This document shows, piece by piece, positions 35,211 to 45,268 of a stretch of 64,000 nucleotides of DNA. The translations under genes and the position numbers were made by a program. The stretch comes from Alistipes sp. (GTDB taxonomy: Bacteria > Bacteroidota > Bacteroidia > Bacteroidales > Rikenellaceae): positions 1-64,000 of the forward strand of contig JAGBAX010000027.1 of NCBI GenBank assembly GCA_017938765.1, in the 5' to 3' direction. Numbering within the stretch: position 1 is the stretch's first letter; each line of letters starts with the position of its first letter. The notes below the pieces were generated by a model, which saw only the letters and a program-made list of their open reading frames with translations, had not been told where the DNA came from and searched no databases.

Positions 35211-35744
35211 CTACTTTTTAAAGAAGGTAAATTGTACACTTCCGTAACTTCTTGACTGCCAAAATAATGGATGACGTTCAAAATTGAACTTATCCGAGTG
35301 TTCAAAAATGAAAATTCCATCCTCCTTTAGTATATTGCTATCCAAAACAAGTCCTACGACCTGCTCTAAGTCTTCCAAATCGTATGGAGCATCAGAGAAA
35401 ATGATGTCAAAACTCTTTGGGCAACTCTTCAGATAGAGAAATACATTGGCCTTAACAGCGTAGATATTGTCAGCTCCAAGGCTTTTAGCAGTTGTGCGGA
35501 TAAAGTTGTGGTGTACGGCGTTAATCTCTACAGAGGTTACGCTATTTGCACCGCGCGATGCAAACTCGTAGCTAATAGAGCCTGTGCCGGCAAAGAGGTC
35601 CAGTACGTCACACTGTTCAAAATCTACAAGGTTCTGCAGGATGTTAAATAGGTTCTCCTTTGCAAAATCTGTTGTAGGTCTTGCACGTAGATTTTTTGGC
35701 GGATTTATTGCTCGTCCTCGGTACTTGCCACTAATTATTCGCAT
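35211..35744 (-). CDS. rsmD: 16S rRNA m2G966 methyltransferase
   Basis: SAM-dependent methyltransferase of 177 residues. MRIISGKYRGR opens the family, RPTTDFAKENLFNIL follows, the SAM motif is LDLFAGTGSISYEF (49-61), and the catalytic motif normally DPPY reads DAPY (118-121). It modifies G966 of 16S rRNA during 30S assembly. Its start overlaps the DUF3822 gene by 10 bases; the pair is a recurring Bacteroidota arrangement. Confidence 0.93.
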   Translation of the reverse strand: MRIISGKYRGRAINPPKNLRARPTTDFAKENLFNILQNLVDFEQCDVLDLFAGTGSISYEFASRGANSVTSVEINAVHHNFIRTTAKSLGADNIYAVKANVFLYLKSCPKSFDIIFSDAPYDLEDLEQVVGLVLDSNILKEDGIFIFEHSDKFNFERHPLFWQSRSYGSVQFTFFKK

Positions 35745-36337
35745 ATCACTTTATAGTACTTTTTGAGTGCTTTAACATACTCTTTAGTCCCTATAATATA
35801 TATAGGTATAGTTGTAGGCACTCCAGAAATGTTCAAAATGTTGGTTATGTAGAACACTAATTCGGCAGCGCTTGCCACCTCTATAGCCTCTGCTAACTTA
35901 AGAGAGTTATCGTACAAACGAATGTAGCAGATGTTACCTGCAATCTCTAAGGCGAGAGACCTTTCGCTACTGTGAGTAGTTGAGAGTAGGGGTGTGGTTA
36001 GCTTGAGTCGCGAACTATATAAATCAACAAGATTTTGGTAGCACTCCTTGTTGATAGCTATAGCTGCGCACATATCGTCGTGTGGCTCGCTGTAGATAGC
36101 AATCTCGCTATCCTCTACTCTTTGACCTGTTATTGCAAGTGCACTATCTGCCGAAATATTATTGGTCAGTGATTGAGGCACAAGAGTTACTCGCGGAGTG
36201 TCAATACAGACAATAACATCCTCATTCTCTGGAATAGACCCAAGTGAAGATGCAGAAAAAAAGCGTCCACCCGAAGCAAGACGGATGGACGCTTTGTTTT
36301 CGGAGTTATTAGAGCTCCTCCCAGTTACCTGCCTCAT
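35735..36337 (-). CDS. DUF3822 family protein
   Basis: 200-residue protein with the DUF3822 pattern: IRLASGGRFFSASSLG at the start, then VCIDTPRVTLVPQSL, and a second ribonuclease-H-like half with LYDNSLKLAEAIEVASAAELVFYI. Function unknown; the gene commonly precedes rsmD in Bacteroidota. Its ATG lies 29 bases inside the end of the gene at 36309-36953 and its end overlaps rsmD, so the three are probably one transcript. Shorter than the usual family length of about 250. Confidence 0.75.
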   Translation of the reverse strand: MRQVTGRSSNNSENKASIRLASGGRFFSASSLGSIPENEDVIVCIDTPRVTLVPQSLTNNISADSALAITGQRVEDSEIAIYSEPHDDMCAAIAINKECYQNLVDLYSSRLKLTTPLLSTTHSSERSLALEIAGNICYIRLYDNSLKLAEAIEVASAAELVFYITNILNISGVPTTIPIYIIGTKEYVKALKKYYKVICE

Positions 36338-36953
36338 TGTTACCTCTCTCCATTGAACCGAACTTGATGCCCGGATACTTATTGAGAACGTTCAGACAGT
36401 TGTCTACAAGGTTGATAACCTCCTGACGGTATACAACTGTATCAAGGAAGTTGATGTAAGGTGCGCGGCACTCTACAGTAGGGATGACAATCTTAGACTC
36501 TGTTGTAAGGATAGTTGCCTCAAGGTAGAACTCCTTATTATCTGAATAAGGGATGTAACGAAGGTTCTTGATATCCTCGTCAGAAAGGTGATTGAACAGA
36601 GAGTCTTTGATTGAGTAAGTAAACTTCTCTACATTCTTAAACTTACGACCATACTTCTTGCGAGCCTGAGCCATAGCTACAGAGTCGTCCTCGTCGATAA
36701 GTCGGCGCTCACCCTCCATAGTCTCGTTAAGAACGAAGTTGATAAGAGAGTCAAAATCTGCAGTGAAGTGCTGATACTTGCTCTTAAACTGACGCTCTGC
36801 GGTACGAATGTCCTTGATGCGTGAGATAACCGCCTTCTCGCGAACTTTCTGCTCCTCGGCAAACTTGATAGGGGTTGAGATAAGTACGTAGATGTAAAAT
36901 CCCAGACCAATTGCTGCCAAAGCGAGCACTAATTGAAGTAGTTTCTTTCCCAT
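36309..36953 (-). CDS. conserved single-pass membrane protein, unknown
   Basis: 214 residues with an N-terminal membrane anchor (about 4-26, LLQLVLALAAIGLGFYIYVLI), then a helical charged segment (RIKDIRTAERQFKSKYQ), which recalls pseudopilin-like proteins, and a soluble domain with RAPYINFLDTVVYRQEVINLVDN. I do not recognise a named family. It is the first gene of the DUF3822-rsmD group and overlaps DUF3822 by 29 bases. No clear -7 box was seen on this strand. Confidence 0.7.
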   Translation of the reverse strand: MGKKLLQLVLALAAIGLGFYIYVLISTPIKFAEEQKVREKAVISRIKDIRTAERQFKSKYQHFTADFDSLINFVLNETMEGERRLIDEDDSVAMAQARKKYGRKFKNVEKFTYSIKDSLFNHLSDEDIKNLRYIPYSDNKEFYLEATILTTESKIVIPTVECRAPYINFLDTVVYRQEVINLVDNCLNVLNKYPGIKFGSMERGNNEAGNWEEL

Positions 36954-37013
36954 TTTTAGAATAATTTTAATTTATAATTTTTTTATTTAGTTGCAGAGCT
37001 ACGAAAAAAATGC

Positions 37014-37021
37014 TATGTTTG
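37014..37021 (+). promoter_or_regulatory. -7 box TATGTTTG for helicase gene
   Basis: TATGTTTG, 22 bases before ATG 37044. Confidence 0.5.
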
Positions 37022-37043
37022 TAGCCAATTAAAACAACCGAGA

Positions 37044-38462
37044 ATGCAAAGCATCACAATTGCGACCCAAATTTACGAAAAATTATTGTTCCAACCAACG
37101 GAAAATCAAAAAAAAATCATCAATTCGCTCTCTGAGTACCTTGCTGATGATGATTTTTCAAGATTTTATGTGCTTAATGGATACGCAGGAACGGGTAAAA
37201 CTACGCTAATTGCCGCGATTGTTGCAGCGCTTAAGTCTTTGGGTATTAAGACTATACTGCTTGCTCCAACGGGACGCGCCGCGAAGGTGTTGTCGCAGTA
37301 CACTTCAGAAAAGGCACTGACCATCCATAAAAAGATATACCGTGAGCAAACAAATGCGCAGTATGAGTCAAAATTCTCGTTAAATCTTAATCGTGAGGCT
37401 GATGCGCTCTTTATTGTTGACGAGGCCTCTATGCTCTCTACGGGTAGTAGTTCGGATAAGACGCTGTTTGGTAGTGGCTCTCTGCTTGAGGATTTGATTC
37501 AGTATGTCAGAAGTGGAAAGCGTTGCCGACTGATGCTTGTTGGCGACTCGGCTCAGCTTCCTCCTGTAGGAGATGACTTTAGCCCTGCACTCTCACCTGC
37601 GGAGTTGCTTCCATATGCAGATGTGGTGTACGAGACTATGGATGAGGTTGTGCGTCAGGAACAGGATTCTGGTATACTTTTTAATGCTACACTTGTCAGG
37701 TGTATGCTTGAGAATAGCATATACGAAATTCCGAAGCTTGACACTTCGTATGATGATGTAGAGGCGCTTAATGGTGGAGAGTTTTTGGAACGTCTGCAGG
37801 AGTGTTACGACCGTTATGGCCGTGATGAGACGATTGTAATTACCCGCTCAAATAAGCGTGCAAATAGGTATAATGAGGGTATTAGGCGCAATACGCTCTT
37901 TGCCGAAGAGGAGATTGAAAGTGGCGATATGCTGATGGTTGTGAAGAATAATTACCACTATACCGAGCGCATAGAGAACTGTCCGATGAACTTTATTGCC
38001 AACGGAGATATTGCCAAGCTTAAGCGCATACGCCGTTTTGAGTCGCTCTACGGCTTTAGATATGCCTCTGCGGTGCTTGAATTTGCAGATTATGATTGTA
38101 CGGAGATAGAGTGCAAAATTCTGCTTGATACGCTTACTTCCGAGTCGCCATCGCTTACCTATGAGCAGTCGCAACAGCTCTTCTATGAGGTGGAGAAGGA
38201 CTATACGGATATAAAGAGTAAAATCAAGCGTTTCAAGGAGATACGTGAGAATGAGTACTACAATGCTCTGCAGGTAAAGTTCTCCTATGCAGTCACTTGC
38301 CATAAGGCTCAAGGTGGTCAGTGGAGTGCGGTTTTTATTGATAGATTTCTCTTTGGTGACGAGGTGATGACAAAGGATATGCTTCGCTGGCTCTATACGG
38401 CAATCACGCGAGCAACTGATAGGGTATTTTTTGTCAATTTTGACGAAAGTTTCTTTGAATAA
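37044..38462 (+). CDS. RecD-like / UvrD_C_2 ATP-dependent helicase
   Basis: Superfamily 1B helicase of 472 residues. Walker A is GYAGTGKTT (46-54), followed by motif Ia LAPTGRAAKV, Walker B FIVDEASML near 123-131, motif III LVGDSAQLPPVG, and C-terminal motifs VTCHKAQGGQW and LYTAITRA. It is a short form without the long N-terminal regions of RecD2, common in Bacteroidota. It probably unwinds DNA 5' to 3' during repair. mutS follows 28 bases later from its own -7 box. Confidence 0.88.
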   Translation: MQSITIATQIYEKLLFQPTENQKKIINSLSEYLADDDFSRFYVLNGYAGTGKTTLIAAIVAALKSLGIKTILLAPTGRAAKVLSQYTSEKALTIHKKIYREQTNAQYESKFSLNLNREADALFIVDEASMLSTGSSSDKTLFGSGSLLEDLIQYVRSGKRCRLMLVGDSAQLPPVGDDFSPALSPAELLPYADVVYETMDEVVRQEQDSGILFNATLVRCMLENSIYEIPKLDTSYDDVEALNGGEFLERLQECYDRYGRDETIVITRSNKRANRYNEGIRRNTLFAEEEIESGDMLMVVKNNYHYTERIENCPMNFIANGDIAKLKRIRRFESLYGFRYASAVLEFADYDCTEIECKILLDTLTSESPSLTYEQSQQLFYEVEKDYTDIKSKIKRFKEIRENEYYNALQVKFSYAVTCHKAQGGQWSAVFIDRFLFGDEVMTKDMLRWLYTAITRATDRVFFVNFDESFFE

Positions 38463-38476
38463 TCGTCTAAAATAGC

Positions 38477-38484
38477 TATCTTTG
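38477..38484 (+). promoter_or_regulatory. -7 box TATCTTTG for mutS
   Basis: TATCTTTG ends 6 bases before ATG 38491, so the transcript would start almost at the start codon. The in-frame TTG at 38482 lies inside the box and is rejected as start. Confidence 0.5.
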
Positions 38485-38490
38485 CCAATT

Positions 38491-41157
38491 ATGGCAATAG
38501 AGAAAAAATATGTGGAGACACCCTTGATGAAGCAGTATTATCAGATCAAGGCTGTCCATCCTGATGCGATACTTCTTTTTCGTGTAGGAGATTTTTATGA
38601 GACCTTTGGGGATGATGCCATCCAGGCGTCGTCTATTCTTGGTATCACACTTACAAAGCGAGCCAATGGCTCAGCGTCATCAGTAGAGTTGGCTGGTTTT
38701 CCTCATCACGCTGTAGAGACTTACCTGCCCAAGCTTGTGCGTGCTGGTAAGCGAGTGGCTATCTGCGAGCAGTTAGAAGATCCAAAGAGTGTAAAGGGAC
38801 TTGTCAAGCGAGGTGTAATAGAGCTTGTTACCCCTGCTGTGACTCTAAGCGAAAATCTTGTTGAGAATAAGGAGAATATCTACCTTGCCTCTGTGAGCTT
38901 CGGAAAGTCAAGCACTGGCGTGGCTTTTCTGGATATTACTACGGGAGAGTTCTTTGTTGCCGAGGGCGATGATAGATATGTGGAGAAGCTTATTTCAAGT
39001 TTTGCCCCTAAGGAGATTGTCTATCAGCGAGGTTGCGAGGATCGCTTTAGGTCCGTTTTCGGTACAAAACACTATACATATCGCCTTGAACAGTGGGTAT
39101 TTTCTCATCAAGTGAATGTTGAGAAGCTCTGTACTCAGTTTGGTGTTCAGTCTCTGCGCGGTTTTGGCGTTGAAGAGCTTGCGGAGGGTGTAACGGCCGC
39201 AGGAGCTATTCTCTACTACCTTGAGTTTACAGAGCATAAGCAAATTGCCCATATCAGCTCTATTGCACGTCTTGACCAGAACGACTATGTGTGGGTAGAT
39301 AAGTTTACTATCCGTAACCTTGAACTGTTCCACTCAAATGGTGGCGGCGATACATCCTTTGCAAAGGTTATAGACCGCACATCAACCCCTATGGGAGGTC
39401 GTCTGCTCCGCCGTTGGATTGCTATGCCGATACTTGATATTGAGCGAATTACACGCCGTCAGGATGTCGTTAGTGCCTTTGTGGCGGATAGAGAGTTGGC
39501 CGGATATGTCAAGGAGCAGATATCATCTATCGGAGACCTTGAGCGCATTGTCTCTCGTGTGGCCTCTATGAGAGTTACTCCGCGTGAGTTGGTGCAGCTG
39601 AAGAGTTCACTTTCGGCCGTAGAACTTCTCAAGGCGGCGCTGGAGTCTACAGATATGCCAGTACTTCATAATATCGCTGCCAAGATAGACCCTCTGACAG
39701 AGGTGCGCAATAGACTTGCACGCGACATATATCCAGACCCTGCCAATAATCAGATTCAGAAGGGCGGTATTATTGCAGATGGTGTAAATGCCGAGCTTGA
39801 TGACTTGCGTCGCGTGGCTCTGCATGGCAAGGATGTGCTGCAGGCGATACAACAGCGCGAGAGTGAGGCTACGGGTATTCCGTCGCTTAAGATTAGTTAT
39901 AACAATGTCTTTGGATACTACATTGAGGTTAGAAATACCTATAAGGATAGAGTGCCAGAGAGTTGGATTCGCAAGCAGACGCTTACTGCTGCGGAGCGAT
40001 ATATTACAGAGGAGTTGAAGGAGTATGAAAGTAAGATTCTTGGTGCTGAAGAGCGAATGCTTGTTCTTGAGCAGCAGATATATAACGAGCTTCTTGCCTA
40101 TATCTCACAGTATCTTAAGCAGTTACAGTCTGATGCAAAGGCTGTAGCTACTGTAGACTGTCTGCATAGTTTTGCTACACTTGCCGTTGAAAGAAACTAC
40201 TGCCGACCAACGCTTGATGATGGCTTAAAAATTGAGCTTAAGGCTGCCCGTCACCCTGTTATTGAGACGCTGATGGATGTGGGTGAGCAGTATATTCCTA
40301 ATGACCTTACTTTGGACTCAAATGGCGAGCAGATAATCATTATCACTGGTCCAAATATGTCTGGTAAGTCGGCACTCTTGCGACAGACGGCACTCATTGT
40401 GCTTATGGCGCAGATGGGCTCATTTGTGCCTGCTGATAAGGCTCATATAGGCATTGTAGATAAGATTTTTACGCGCGTAGGTGCAAGTGACAATATCTCG
40501 CAGGGAGAGTCTACATTTATGGTCGAGATGTTAGAGAGTGCGAGCATCCTTAATAATATCTCAAAGCGAAGCCTTGTGTTGCTTGACGAGATTGGTCGTG
40601 GAACAAGCACCTATGACGGTATCTCTATTGCCTGGTCTATGGTTGAGTATCTGCATAACTATAAGGAGTTACATCCTCGCACACTCTTTGCAACTCACTA
40701 CCACGAGCTTAATGAGCTGGAACAGATGTGTCAGCGCGTGAAAAACTACCACGTATCGGTTAAGGAGGTTGATAATACAATTGTCTTTCTTCGTAAGCTT
40801 GAGAAGGGTGGTACAGAACACTCTTTTGGTATTCACGTGGCGCGTATGGCGGGTATGCCAGTCTCTATTGTTGACCGCGCAACGTCTATTCTCAAAAATC
40901 TTGAGCAGGTATACGGAAATAACGAGATAGTGCCGTCTGTATCTCCATCTGCCCGCAAACGAACTCGTAAACCGTCGCCATCTGTTGCTGGAGCAACTCA
41001 ACCTGCTGCAGATGCTATACAGCTATCTATGTTCAAGATTGATGACCCCGTTCTAATTCAAATTCGTGACCAGATTAAGGGTTTGGATATCAATTCATTA
41101 ACTCCTCTTGAAGCTCTTAACTTGTTGAGCGAGATAAAAAAGATTGCAGAGGTTTAG
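38491..41157 (+). CDS. mutS: DNA mismatch repair protein MutS
   Basis: Mismatch recognition ATPase of 888 residues. It has the mismatch-binding N-terminal domain with FRVGDFYETFGDDA (the Phe-X-Glu motif), connector, lever and clamp regions (ESEATGIPSLKISYNNVFGYYIEV), and the ATPase domain with GPNMSGKSALLRQ, ESTFMVEM, DEIGRGTSTYDG and FATHYHEL. The C-terminal linker is rich in Ser/Pro/Arg (near 815-850), followed by a short helical tail. Start chosen at ATG 38491, since MAIEKKYVETPLMKQY aligns with family N-termini. It is followed directly by a strong bidirectional terminator. Confidence 0.98.
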   Translation: MAIEKKYVETPLMKQYYQIKAVHPDAILLFRVGDFYETFGDDAIQASSILGITLTKRANGSASSVELAGFPHHAVETYLPKLVRAGKRVAICEQLEDPKSVKGLVKRGVIELVTPAVTLSENLVENKENIYLASVSFGKSSTGVAFLDITTGEFFVAEGDDRYVEKLISSFAPKEIVYQRGCEDRFRSVFGTKHYTYRLEQWVFSHQVNVEKLCTQFGVQSLRGFGVEELAEGVTAAGAILYYLEFTEHKQIAHISSIARLDQNDYVWVDKFTIRNLELFHSNGGGDTSFAKVIDRTSTPMGGRLLRRWIAMPILDIERITRRQDVVSAFVADRELAGYVKEQISSIGDLERIVSRVASMRVTPRELVQLKSSLSAVELLKAALESTDMPVLHNIAAKIDPLTEVRNRLARDIYPDPANNQIQKGGIIADGVNAELDDLRRVALHGKDVLQAIQQRESEATGIPSLKISYNNVFGYYIEVRNTYKDRVPESWIRKQTLTAAERYITEELKEYESKILGAEERMLVLEQQIYNELLAYISQYLKQLQSDAKAVATVDCLHSFATLAVERNYCRPTLDDGLKIELKAARHPVIETLMDVGEQYIPNDLTLDSNGEQIIIITGPNMSGKSALLRQTALIVLMAQMGSFVPADKAHIGIVDKIFTRVGASDNISQGESTFMVEMLESASILNNISKRSLVLLDEIGRGTSTYDGISIAWSMVEYLHNYKELHPRTLFATHYHELNELEQMCQRVKNYHVSVKEVDNTIVFLRKLEKGGTEHSFGIHVARMAGMPVSIVDRATSILKNLEQVYGNNEIVPSVSPSARKRTRKPSPSVAGATQPAADAIQLSMFKIDDPVLIQIRDQIKGLDINSLTPLEALNLLSEIKKIAEV

Positions 41158-41196
41158 AAATAATAAAGGACTGCCGCAGCAGTCCTTTATTATTTC
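41157..41196. terminator. bidirectional terminator between mutS and udk
   Basis: Perfect 18-bp inverted repeat (41157-41174 with 41179-41196, loop CGCA) between convergent mutS and udk, with T-rich arms on both strands. It begins with the last base of the mutS stop codon. Confidence 0.88.
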
Positions 41197-41209
41197 TATA
41201 TACGCAGTG

Positions 41210-41836
41210 CTATTTCTCTACTATAGAGCGGATATTCTGAATAAGCATCTGCACGGCTACAGAGTTAAATCCACCCTCGGGGATAATCACATCGGCATAG
41301 CGCTTTGAAGGCTCCACAAACTCCTCGTGCATAGGCTTTACGGTTGTAGTATACTGGTCAATGACAGACTCCATACTTCTACCTCTCTCGCGAACATCGC
41401 GCAGAATGCGGCGGGCAAGGCGTAGGTCAGCGTCGGTATCTACAAAGACCTTGATATCCATCAGTTCACGCAGCTCCTTATTCTCAAATATAAGTATACC
41501 GTCAATAATAATAACCTTTGAAGGCTTTACAGGCACAGTCTCCTCTGTGCGATTATGGTCTACAAAGGAGTATACAGGACGCTCAATAGGAACATTATTC
41601 TTCAGCGCGCGGATATGCTCCACAAGCATATCGGTGTCAAAGGACTGTGGGTGGTCGTAATTGAGTTTTGTTCGCTCCTCATATGTAAGCTCTGGATGAG
41701 CCTTATAGTAGTAGTCGTGACAGAGCGTTGCAACATCCTCGCAGCGAAAAGCCTCCTGAAGTCGCTTTACAAGGGTGCTCTTACCCGAACCTGTGCCACC
41801 TGCGACACCAATAACTGTTACCTCCATAGTATTCAT
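41210..41836 (-). CDS. udk: uridine kinase
   Basis: Salvage kinase that phosphorylates uridine and cytidine. 208 residues with P-loop GGTGSGKST, CHDYYYK, YDHPQSFDTD, and the conserved RRILRDVRERGRS region. Two Met codons (1 and 4) are possible starts; ATG 41836 is used. It lies downstream of gyrB past a terminator-like G-rich hairpin, so it may have its own promoter, which I could not place. Confidence 0.96.
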   Translation of the reverse strand: MNTMEVTVIGVAGGTGSGKSTLVKRLQEAFRCEDVATLCHDYYYKAHPELTYEERTKLNYDHPQSFDTDMLVEHIRALKNNVPIERPVYSFVDHNRTEETVPVKPSKVIIIDGILIFENKELRELMDIKVFVDTDADLRLARRILRDVRERGRSMESVIDQYTTTVKPMHEEFVEPSKRYADVIIPEGGFNSVAVQMLIQNIRSIVEK

Positions 41837-41875
41837 TCGTTTAAGGGTATAAAAATAGCGGAGTATAAAAAATAA

Positions 41876-41922
41876 CGGGGGAGGGCTCTGTTAAATAGTA
41901 CTTACCACTTTACCCCCCCCCG
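41876..41922 (-). terminator. G-run terminator after gyrB
   Basis: On the minus strand a run of nine G pairs with CCCTCCCCCG (41876-41885 with 41913-41922, one G-T pair, loop of 27) and is followed by TTATTTTTT. It starts 8 bases past the gyrB stop. Confidence 0.6.
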
Positions 41923-41930
41923 CTTAAAAA

Positions 41931-43913
<1,983 letters not shown>

Positions 43914-43924
43914 CTAAAAACGTA

Positions 43925-43932
43925 CAAAGATA
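43925..43932 (-). promoter_or_regulatory. -7 box TATCTTTG for gyrB
   Basis: TATCTTTG on the minus strand, 32 bases before ATG 43892. Confidence 0.6.
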
Positions 43933-43970
43933 GTAATTTTTTCTCAAACAACCAAATCTAAATCATAGAT

Positions 43971-44705
43971 TTAGTCATCAAATTCTACCTCTTTAACCTC
44001 CCCCTTGCTAAATAGTAATGTGCGGGCTGGATAGCTCTCAACAAGTGCTGTGTTGTGGGTCGCCATAATAACAGCTGTGCCAGAGGCCGCAATAGCGTGA
44101 AATATCTGTATAATGCTCTCTGCGGTCACTGGGTCAAGGTTGCCTGTAGGCTCATCTGCAAGTATGATTTTTGGCGAATTAAGTAGCGCGCGAGCAATCA
44201 TCAATCGCTGACACTCTCCACCTGATAACTCAAAAGGTAATTTGTGCTGAAGATTCTCAAGACCTACCTGTCTAAGCACCTCGTCTATGCGAACTCCAAT
44301 CTTCTGCTCATCTTCCCATCCAGTAGCACGAAGTACAAAAGCGAGATTTTCAAATACATTGACCTCTGAAAGTATCTGTAAATCCTGAAAAACGATGCCC
44401 AAATTGCGTCTTAGCTCTGGAAGTCTGCTACGCTTAAGAGTCGTAAGATCTATGCCTGCAATACGTCCGTGACCCTCAAAGAGGGGTAGCTCGCCATATA
44501 GGGTTTTGAGTAGCGAACTCTTGCCACTGCCAACGCGACCTATAAGGTATACAATTTGACCAGCGTAGACCTTAAGATTGACATTGTCAAGCACGCGCTC
44601 TCCTATCTGTCTGAAATTCTTTGCAGTCAGCTCTTGATATGGATTAATGCTGTGGTATACAGCAGCTCTGGATAGCTCTACAACACACTCTTTGCTTTGA
44701 TTCAT
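43971..44705 (-). CDS. ftsE: FtsE-like ABC transporter ATPase
   Basis: ATP-binding protein of 244 residues. Walker A GRVGSGKSS, Q-loop FQDLQIL, signature LSGGECQR, Walker B IILADEPTGNLDP and H-loop MATHNT. The Walker A and DEPTGNLDP region match FtsE, which with FtsX activates peptidoglycan hydrolysis at the septum; no ftsX is adjacent, so a lipoprotein-export or other MacB/LolD-like partner is also possible. An N-terminal extension of about 20 residues precedes the ABC core. Own -7 box. Confidence 0.8.
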   Translation of the reverse strand: MNQSKECVVELSRAAVYHSINPYQELTAKNFRQIGERVLDNVNLKVYAGQIVYLIGRVGSGKSSLLKTLYGELPLFEGHGRIAGIDLTTLKRSRLPELRRNLGIVFQDLQILSEVNVFENLAFVLRATGWEDEQKIGVRIDEVLRQVGLENLQHKLPFELSGGECQRLMIARALLNSPKIILADEPTGNLDPVTAESIIQIFHAIAASGTAVIMATHNTALVESYPARTLLFSKGEVKEVEFDD

Positions 44706-44724
44706 AACTCCTATTTTTGAATCC

Positions 44725-44732
44725 CAAAGGTA
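44725..44732 (-). promoter_or_regulatory. -7 box TACCTTTG for ftsE-like gene
   Basis: TACCTTTG on the minus strand, 19 bases before ATG 44705. Confidence 0.5.
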
Positions 44733-44794
44733 GTAAAAATTTACCGAACTTGCAAATTATAAGGTGTAACATTTTTACCGAGCCACTGAAACAA

Positions 44795-44819
44795 AAAAGA
44801 CGGAAAATTTCCGTCTTTT
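44795..44819 (-). terminator. terminator of tmRNA
   Basis: Hairpin with 12-base arms (AAAAGACGGAAA and complement) followed by T residues on the minus strand, 4 bases past the tmRNA 3' end. Confidence 0.75.
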
Positions 44820-44823
44820 ACTG

Positions 44824-45223
44824 TGGAGGTGGCGAGAGTCGAACTCGCGTCCAAACAAGGAACCCAAAAGCTTTCTACACGCTTAGTTGTCGTTTAATCC
44901 TTCTGTTAGAGTTCGGCAGACAACAGCCAAGACCCTAACCCCAGCCTCTAAATTTCGCACGATAACCGAGACACATATCGCACTATCCCTCCATTGATGA
45001 TACCCCATATGAACTACTTATCAGAGAGCAGGACAAGTGTTCAGGATACTCGTTGACGCAAACCTTGTGTGCATCAATTAAGCTAATTTTCCTTGAAAAT
45101 TAAGCAGCGAGTGCATAGCTATTATTGCCATTTGTAGTTTGAGTGTTGCGATTTACGAGACCCCACACAATGCTCGGCGTGCTTACAATCAAACTCTACC
45201 TGCTGTCAAAACCGGTCACCCCC
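44824..45223 (-). ncRNA. ssrA: transfer-messenger RNA
   Basis: 400-base tmRNA on the minus strand. The 5' end GGGGGTGACCGGTTTTGACA is diagnostic, and the 3' end closes with GTTCGACTCTCGCCACCTCCA, whose CACCTCC pairs with 5' GGGGGTG and whose CCA is encoded. The tag reading frame ends in the codons for YALAA and stop; in line with GETNYALAA/GENNYALAA tags of related bacteria, the tag is probably GNNSYALAA, though the resume codon is not certain. It rescues stalled ribosomes with SmpB. A full -33/-7 promoter lies just upstream. Confidence 0.96.
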
Positions 45224-45237
45224 GATTGTAAGTGGTG

Positions 45238-45268
45238 CAAAGATAGTGCATTTTGAATAAATGTCAAA
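45238..45268 (-). promoter_or_regulatory. promoter of tmRNA
   Basis: TATCTTTG (45238-45245) with TTTG (45265-45268) exactly 19 bases upstream on the minus strand. The -33 part overlaps the stop end of the glycosyltransferase gene. Confidence 0.75.

Noticed and set aside
41913-41921. Run of nine C as a phase-variation tract
   Set aside because: It is outside any coding frame and pairs with a matching run to form the gyrB terminator, so slippage would not switch a gene.
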